The position numbers and the translations under genes are program-made. From Galbula dea (lineage: Eukaryota > Chordata > Aves > Piciformes > Galbulidae): a stretch of DNA of 64,000 nt. A model generated the notes under the pieces. The model saw only the letters and a program-made list of their open reading frames with translations, searched no databases and was not told the DNA's origin. Positions 59,427-64,000 of the stretch are shown piece by piece. Each line of letters opens with the position of its first letter. Positions within the stretch are counted from its first letter, which is position 1. The DNA is taken from NCBI GenBank assembly GCA_013399015.1, contig VWZX01010081.1, positions 508,180 to 572,179 on the forward strand. The letters are read 5' to 3'.

Positions 59427-59670
59427 GACAGGACAAGGGGTAATGGTTTTACACTAAAAGAGGGGAGGTTTAGACTAGATAAAAGGAATAGGTTGCCCAG
59501 AGAGGTGGGAGATGTCCCATCCCTGGAACCACTCCAGGTCAGGTTGTTTGGGGCTCTGAAGCAATCTGATCTAGGTGCAGATATCCCTGCTCACTGCAGG
59601 GCAGTTAGACCAGATGGCCTTGAGAGGTCCTTTCCAAGCCAACCCATTCTGTGATTCTATGACTCTATAT
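59427..59670 (+). mobile_element. CR1 LINE, 3' region with internal deletion
   Basis: This sense copy starts acaggacaaggggtaatgg and runs to gactctatat. Compared with the 7101 and 11131 copies it lacks about 45 bp between gataaaaggaa and taggttgcccagagaggt. The lost segment is the block containing gacattttttacac and the ggcccagg start. The rest is well kept. Confidence 0.93.
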
Positions 59671-60404
59671 AGCTAGAAACATTGCACAATTCCTCCTCTC
59701 ACATATAAACCTCAAGCAGTCAGCCTGAGCAGAAAATCCTTTCACTAGTTGGGTTTTCAGGGTCCTGCCCAGTGGTTATTAATGGTTCCTTGTGTTATAT
59801 CATCAACAAAAGGCAGGCATGAGCCTCTGCTCCACAGAGCCCCCCTGGCTGCTGAATTACAACCCAGTAACACAACCCCCAGCATTGTATTACTCCTCTT
59901 GGCCCTCATTACTGAGCACTTAGCATTCACACCCCTGTTGTCTGGTCTTTAAGAAGAAATAAAGTTGTTTGTTTACTTTAGCCCTACTTAACTTGTCATT
60001 TGAAGATTTGCTGTATGCCATCAATCAGTACATTGACCTCACTTTAATTGGTGGGACTCTAAATTCTGCCCAGATGTTATTACTATGAATTTAACTTTAT
60101 ATAGCAAGAAATTCAGTACTGCCATATGTTGTCTTTTATGAGCTTGCAGTTTGTAATGAATATCCAAGACTAATGCTGCAGGTAAGCCCATGGTTAGGAA
60201 AGGTAAAAAGTTTACTAGACTTTATTCCTGCACTTTCAGGAATCTCACCAACAACTAATGCACACATCTCCTCCACCTCTAAATCAGTCTAAAGCATTGC
60301 TTAGCTCTTCTTGATCTATCTGTCCACATCCAGTGTCATTTAGGGACTGATGAGTCAACCCAAAACTTTCTAGATTCATAGATGGTGTATTAGAGGAGAT
60401 GATT
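59671..60404. other. Unique sequence, no gene recognised
   Basis: A gaagaaataaagttg string with AATAAA lies near 59955 but has no transcript context. Nothing else was recognised. Confidence 0.4.
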
Positions 60405-60512
60405 TTCATAGAATCCTAGAATGGGTTGGGTTGGAAGGGACCTTTCCAGGTTATCTAGTCTAACCCTCCTGCAGTCAGTAGGAACATCTTCAATTAGATC
60501 AAGTTGCTCAGG
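60405..60512 (-). mobile_element. CR1 LINE, 3'-end fragment
   Basis: This antisense fragment begins ttcatagaatcctagaatgg and continues with gttgggttggaagggacctt. It also has ctcctgcagtcagtagg and agatcaagttgctcagg. It is the first antisense copy since 39 kb. Confidence 0.92.
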
Positions 60513-61030
60513 TATTTTCTCTAATATCTACTACTATTTTGTTAGTTGTTCTGGGTTTGTGGGGTTTTTTGTTGTTGTTGTTTGAGGGGTTTTTGTGTTT
60601 TTTTTTTTTTCTGTTTAAATTGAGATCAAACTTTCTGAAGCTTGGAAGGAATTAATAATCCAAATACATCTCTTCAGTCTGTGGTGTCAAATACTTGAAA
60701 CAATTGTTATCTAACAGTAGGGAATACCTATTTGCAAGGAACTCAATCTCTATATTAATCCTCAAGGATATGAAGCAGATATTAGTTACTGCCCAAATTA
60801 ATTTCCAGAACTACAACCAGCCTTATCAGATAGCAAATTTCAAACTGAAAAATTAACATCCAAAGGCAGAGAAGTGACTCATTTGTGCAATCCAATTAGC
60901 TACTGCCCAAAACATGGAGAGCACCTCCTCCTGTAGAGAGGTGATGTGCTGGGGACTACATACTGACTGCGTGGTCTGCCAGGGCTGGTGATGGTCACAA
61001 TGACATGGAAGCCAAGGAACTGTAAGCTGG
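60513..61030. other. Unique sequence with a T/G-rich run
   Basis: A T/G-rich run (gttgttgttg and poly-T) lies at about 60560-60612. No gene is recognised. The CR1 that follows may begin somewhat before 61031. Confidence 0.4.
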
Positions 61031-61086
61031 TGGTGATAGGTTGGACTTGATGATCTTAGAGGTCTCTTCCAACCTTCCTAAATCTG
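61031..61086 (+). mobile_element. CR1 LINE, very short 3' fragment
   Basis: The core is gtgataggttggacttgatg followed by atcttagaggtctcttccaa. The terminal octamers are degraded to cctaaatctgtag. Confidence 0.85.
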
Positions 61087-61958
61087 TAGTGAAGGTTGCA
61101 ATGTCTTGTTAAAGTTTCAATGAAGGTGACCTGGCTTCAGCAGTCTGCTGACATACTGAACTCCAGAGCTGCATTCTCCTTTGAGAGGGAAGATGAGACA
61201 CCACTATCCCCAAATTAATTCAAGTAATATTAAATAGTGCATCTTTCATAACTGTAGGTGCCTCCTTCCTAGAGTATGGACTTGAAACCTGTTTTGTATG
61301 AGGAAATTCCACAGCCTTGGAAGGTAGGACTCAGGGTCACAGGAGTTCTGTCCTTCTCCTGGAATTATTTATTAGACCAGTGAGGAACAGGCAGCTTTTT
61401 CCAAGGATATTTAAAGTAACTCAAAAAGCATTGCCTACTTTCCTGTAGACCATTTTAGTAGGTAATTAGAAATGAAAGGCAAACCAGTAAATAGAAAATT
61501 ACAAGGCCTGAAAGTCAGATTTAACTCACTTGGTATGAAACTGCTGACATCTCAATGTGCTAGAGGTGACTTACCAGGGCAGCTGAAGGTCACATCCCAC
61601 ACTGTAAATACCCTGACTGCCATAACATCCACAAGGAAAATCAACACCATGTCCTGCTAGGAAAACACAGACAATGGAAAGCATTAAAACTCTTTACCAT
61701 TAACCATGCAGCCACAGCATACTAACTAACATGGTAAGACAAGAGCACAGCAAGGTGATATTTAGAGTTTCCATTAATTAGTGAGGGATTGAAGGTGAGC
61801 TGAGAGTAAATACTTGACAGTGGTAATAACATGAGTCCATTTCCTCAGTGCTGAGTAACATTGTTCATCTCAAATATCAATTAAAAAGACCTAGGTGATA
61901 ATCAAGGAATACTGGTCCTGCATCATTAATTTTTTTTGTCAGCATTGCAGGAATTGTT
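61087..61958. other. Unique sequence, no gene recognised
   Basis: Only a 62-codon plus-strand frame at 61472-61660 is present, without a motif. The text is AT-rich, with no repeat. Confidence 0.4.
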
Positions 61959-62100
61959 TTGGAACAGGCTGCCTAGGGAAGTGGTAGAGTCACCATCCCT
62001 GGAGATGTTCAAAAACCGTCTATAAAACAACTGATAGGTTGATGGTTGGACTTGATGATCTTAGAGGTCTTTTCCAACCTTAGTGATTCTGTAAGTCTAT
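61959..62100 (+). mobile_element. CR1 LINE, 5'-truncated 3' region
   Basis: This sense copy of about 140 bp reads ggaacaggctgcctagggaa, gtggtagagtcaccatccct and ggttggacttgatgatctta, ending gtgattctgtaagtctat. It is the subtype of 39801 and 51341. Confidence 0.94.
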
Positions 62101-62154
62101 TAGCTAACCCTATTACTGCCATTTCTGAGCACAGTGAATGTTATGGAAGGGATG

Positions 62155-62295
62155 TTCATAGAATCATAGAATGGTTTGGGTTGGAAAGGACCTTAAAGAT
62201 CTTCTAGTTCCAATTCCCCTTCCATGGGCAGGGATGCCACCCCTCAGACCAGATTACCCAGGGTCCATCCAAGCAGACCTTGGAACACTCACCAT
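62155..62295 (-). mobile_element. CR1 LINE, 3'-end fragment
   Basis: This antisense copy has the canonical opening ttcatagaatcatagaatgg, then gtttgggttggaaaggacct and tccatgggcagggatgccac, ending near ccttggaacactcacc. It sits only 54 bp from the sense copy before it, so the two 3' ends face each other. Confidence 0.95.
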
Positions 62296-64000
62296 CCAGC
62301 TAGCTGATCTCAAACCTAACTTGCTCCAAGGAAGTAACACAAAGTGTGAGGTAAGGATGAAGTTTCCTGGGCATTAATCTTTCCTCTTCTTCTTCCCACA
62401 TAGTCATGGTGCCTCAGCAAAGTGAAGGAACTACTTGGCAAGAGGAAAGCAGAGGCTGAGTCCTCACACACAACTGGTGAGCAGCCAAGCTCTCTCCAGT
62501 TGACCTGATCTGCAGGTATAGCTCATAGAGGCTTTTCCATTCATTTTAAGAACAAATAGGAAATATTTTTTTTCCCTTCTGTGTAGAACAAACAGAGCTC
62601 AGACTCACAGTGACCAGTGACAGAGTCACCCTAGGACAGCCTCAGCTAGGATTAAAAACATAGGTTTGGAAAACCAGTTTGACAGGAAACAGTTACCAAT
62701 GTAGGATCAGAGACAAGACACCCCTGGAAAGATTCACTACAGCTACAAAAAAAAAGGTGATATTCAGGCATTCTTCCACTGAATTATATCAACTAAAGTT
62801 TGGGTCTAATCCTTTATTTTTTTGGTCTGCTTCAGATACTCACTGAAGTTCTGAAATATAGAAAACATAGTAGAAAGTTCAAGCTCCCTTATTAAATACC
62901 ATTTCCTGGTTTGGGTTTACTGAACTTACCCTAAACCAACTTCTGGAGTTTCTCCTCCAGGTCTCATCATCCTCTTCTGTTGCTTCTTCCATCAAAAGAC
63001 CAAAAATGTGTTAAGTTCTGTCTTACATCTTTACTGATTAGAGATGACAAGTGAATTTGCTGTTGCTCTACAGCTGACAGACCTTTTGGCATCTTAAACA
63101 GAGAAGCTCAAGTCTGGATTTTGCTCTTGCCTGTGACATTTTCCTTGGTTTCCATTTCCAGAGACACTTCTAGGAGACACCACCACACCAAAGAAGAACA
63201 ATAGTGCATTCATAGGTGAAGAGAATGGAAGGAGTGCCACCATCTGCAGGAGAAATGCCTCCTTCTATGGAAAAGACCTTTATGTAGTTCCCAGCTTCTG
63301 GTGGAAGACTCCTACAGAAAAGAAGGAAAGAATTCTCCATCATATATATTATTTACAAGTCCTTTTCACATTTTCATCATAATAATGTGCAGAAACATAA
63401 ATCAGTAATGTTGAAACCACTGTTTTATCCTGATTGCTGGGATCAAGTGGGTGAAGCTGCTGTCACTGCCACATGGACACAGATCCTAGAGAGTATCTTA
63501 ATAAAAAAAAGGCTTAGAAGATCTCTGCTGCCTCCATTTCAGGGTAAAATGCCTTTGATTTGAGTGAACATTTCATCTGAACAAGGGACTCCAAGATTAG
63601 ACTCAAGAGGAAGAATTTCTTGCCCCTCTTTCCAGCCAGAAGTAGAAAAGCTAGAGATACCTGAAAAAAATGAGGATAACTTTTATGAACTGTGATCTAT
63701 CACAAACTTGTTAAATTTCACTCTACCCAACACAAGCAGGAAGCAACCAGGAGAACATACATCTGAGTTTAGTAGATGAACAGTTTTAGTCATAAATGTA
63801 ACCTTGTAAAAAAAAGGCAGCATGATCTCAAGGTGCATCAGGTGAATTATTTCCAGAATGAAGTGGAAATGTCATGGTAGAGAGGGCTGATAGAGCCTGC
63901 TCTCAGACACAGTGTATGGGGAAGTTTAGCTGAAGTATAGCTTCAGTTGAGCTGTGAAAAAGAGGTTCACTTCAGTGAACCTATATGGCTGCAAATATTA
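62296..64000. other. Unique sequence, no gene recognised
   Basis: Poly-A runs of 8 to 9 bases occur at several places (for example near 62748-62756). There are no long frames and no repeat family was recognised. The window ends in this unique sequence. Confidence 0.4.

Noticed and set aside
3808..62295. Short frames inside CR1 copies as genes
   Set aside because: They are decayed pieces of the CR1 3' region, mostly in untranslated sequence, and share their text between copies.
1..64000. Bacterial-type features: operons, CRISPR arrays, riboswitches, insertion sequences
   Set aside because: CR1 LINEs, MIR-like SINEs and microsatellites mark a vertebrate genome. No bacterial gene or array pattern was seen.

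Overview
The window looks like a gene-poor stretch of a bird chromosome. The main evidence is about 27 fragments (25 loci) of CR1 LINE retrotransposons. They are 5'-truncated, share the avian CR1 3' region (an antisense form opening tcatagaatcatagaat, a sense form closing ttggacttgatgatct...ccaacc), and mostly end in short repeats of the ATTCTRTG type. They add up to roughly 5.9 kb, about 9% of the window by my manual boundaries. Three older, decayed MIR/CORE-SINE-like relics are also present. I see no bacterial features, no CRISPR array, no tRNA or rRNA gene, and no complete protein-coding gene. Nearly all open frames are short, lack family motifs, and are of a length expected by chance in 64 kb read in six frames. 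The longest (about 230 codons) are low-complexity translations of simple repeats.

Layout. 1-7 kb: unique sequence with a possible decayed coding relic at 474-702, a 6-N gap at 1895-1900, and three antisense CR1 pieces. 7-13.2 kb: two long sense CR1 copies, one antisense copy, and a possible LTR or transcript 3' end near 10.4-10.5 kb. 13-23.5 kb: mostly unique, AT-rich sequence with regulatory-element-like islands, a MIR relic at 17.88 kb, a purine tract at 21.28 kb, and a poly(A) run with an upstream AATAAA at 22.28 kb. 23.5-29.4 kb: several antisense CR1 copies, including a tandemly triplicated CR1 3' end at 26.23-26.63 kb. 29.4-39 kb: a small CpG-rich island at 30.4-30.74 kb, two MIR relics, a CpG-containing possible exon at 35.91-36.11 kb, and an antisense CR1. 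39.8-52 kb: sense-oriented CR1 copies, a 155-codon frame at 40.3 kb open on both strands, and perfect inverted repeats at 43.10-43.31 kb. 52.4-59 kb: three large purine/pyrimidine arrays, one with a perfect 16-bp G-rich repeat, plus a CpG cluster and an AT-rich block. 59.4-64 kb: several short CR1 pieces and otherwise unique sequence.

No genes can be seen working together here. The most cautious reading is an intergenic region or a large intron of an avian genome, with retrotransposon debris, low-complexity arrays that may form non-B DNA, and AT-rich segments that could be conserved regulatory elements. That last point cannot be shown without alignment to other species. I did not find a convincing undescribed biological system. 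The best leads are the CR1 tandem triplication, the non-B-DNA arrays, the CpG island, the inverted-repeat cluster and the two possible coding remnants.
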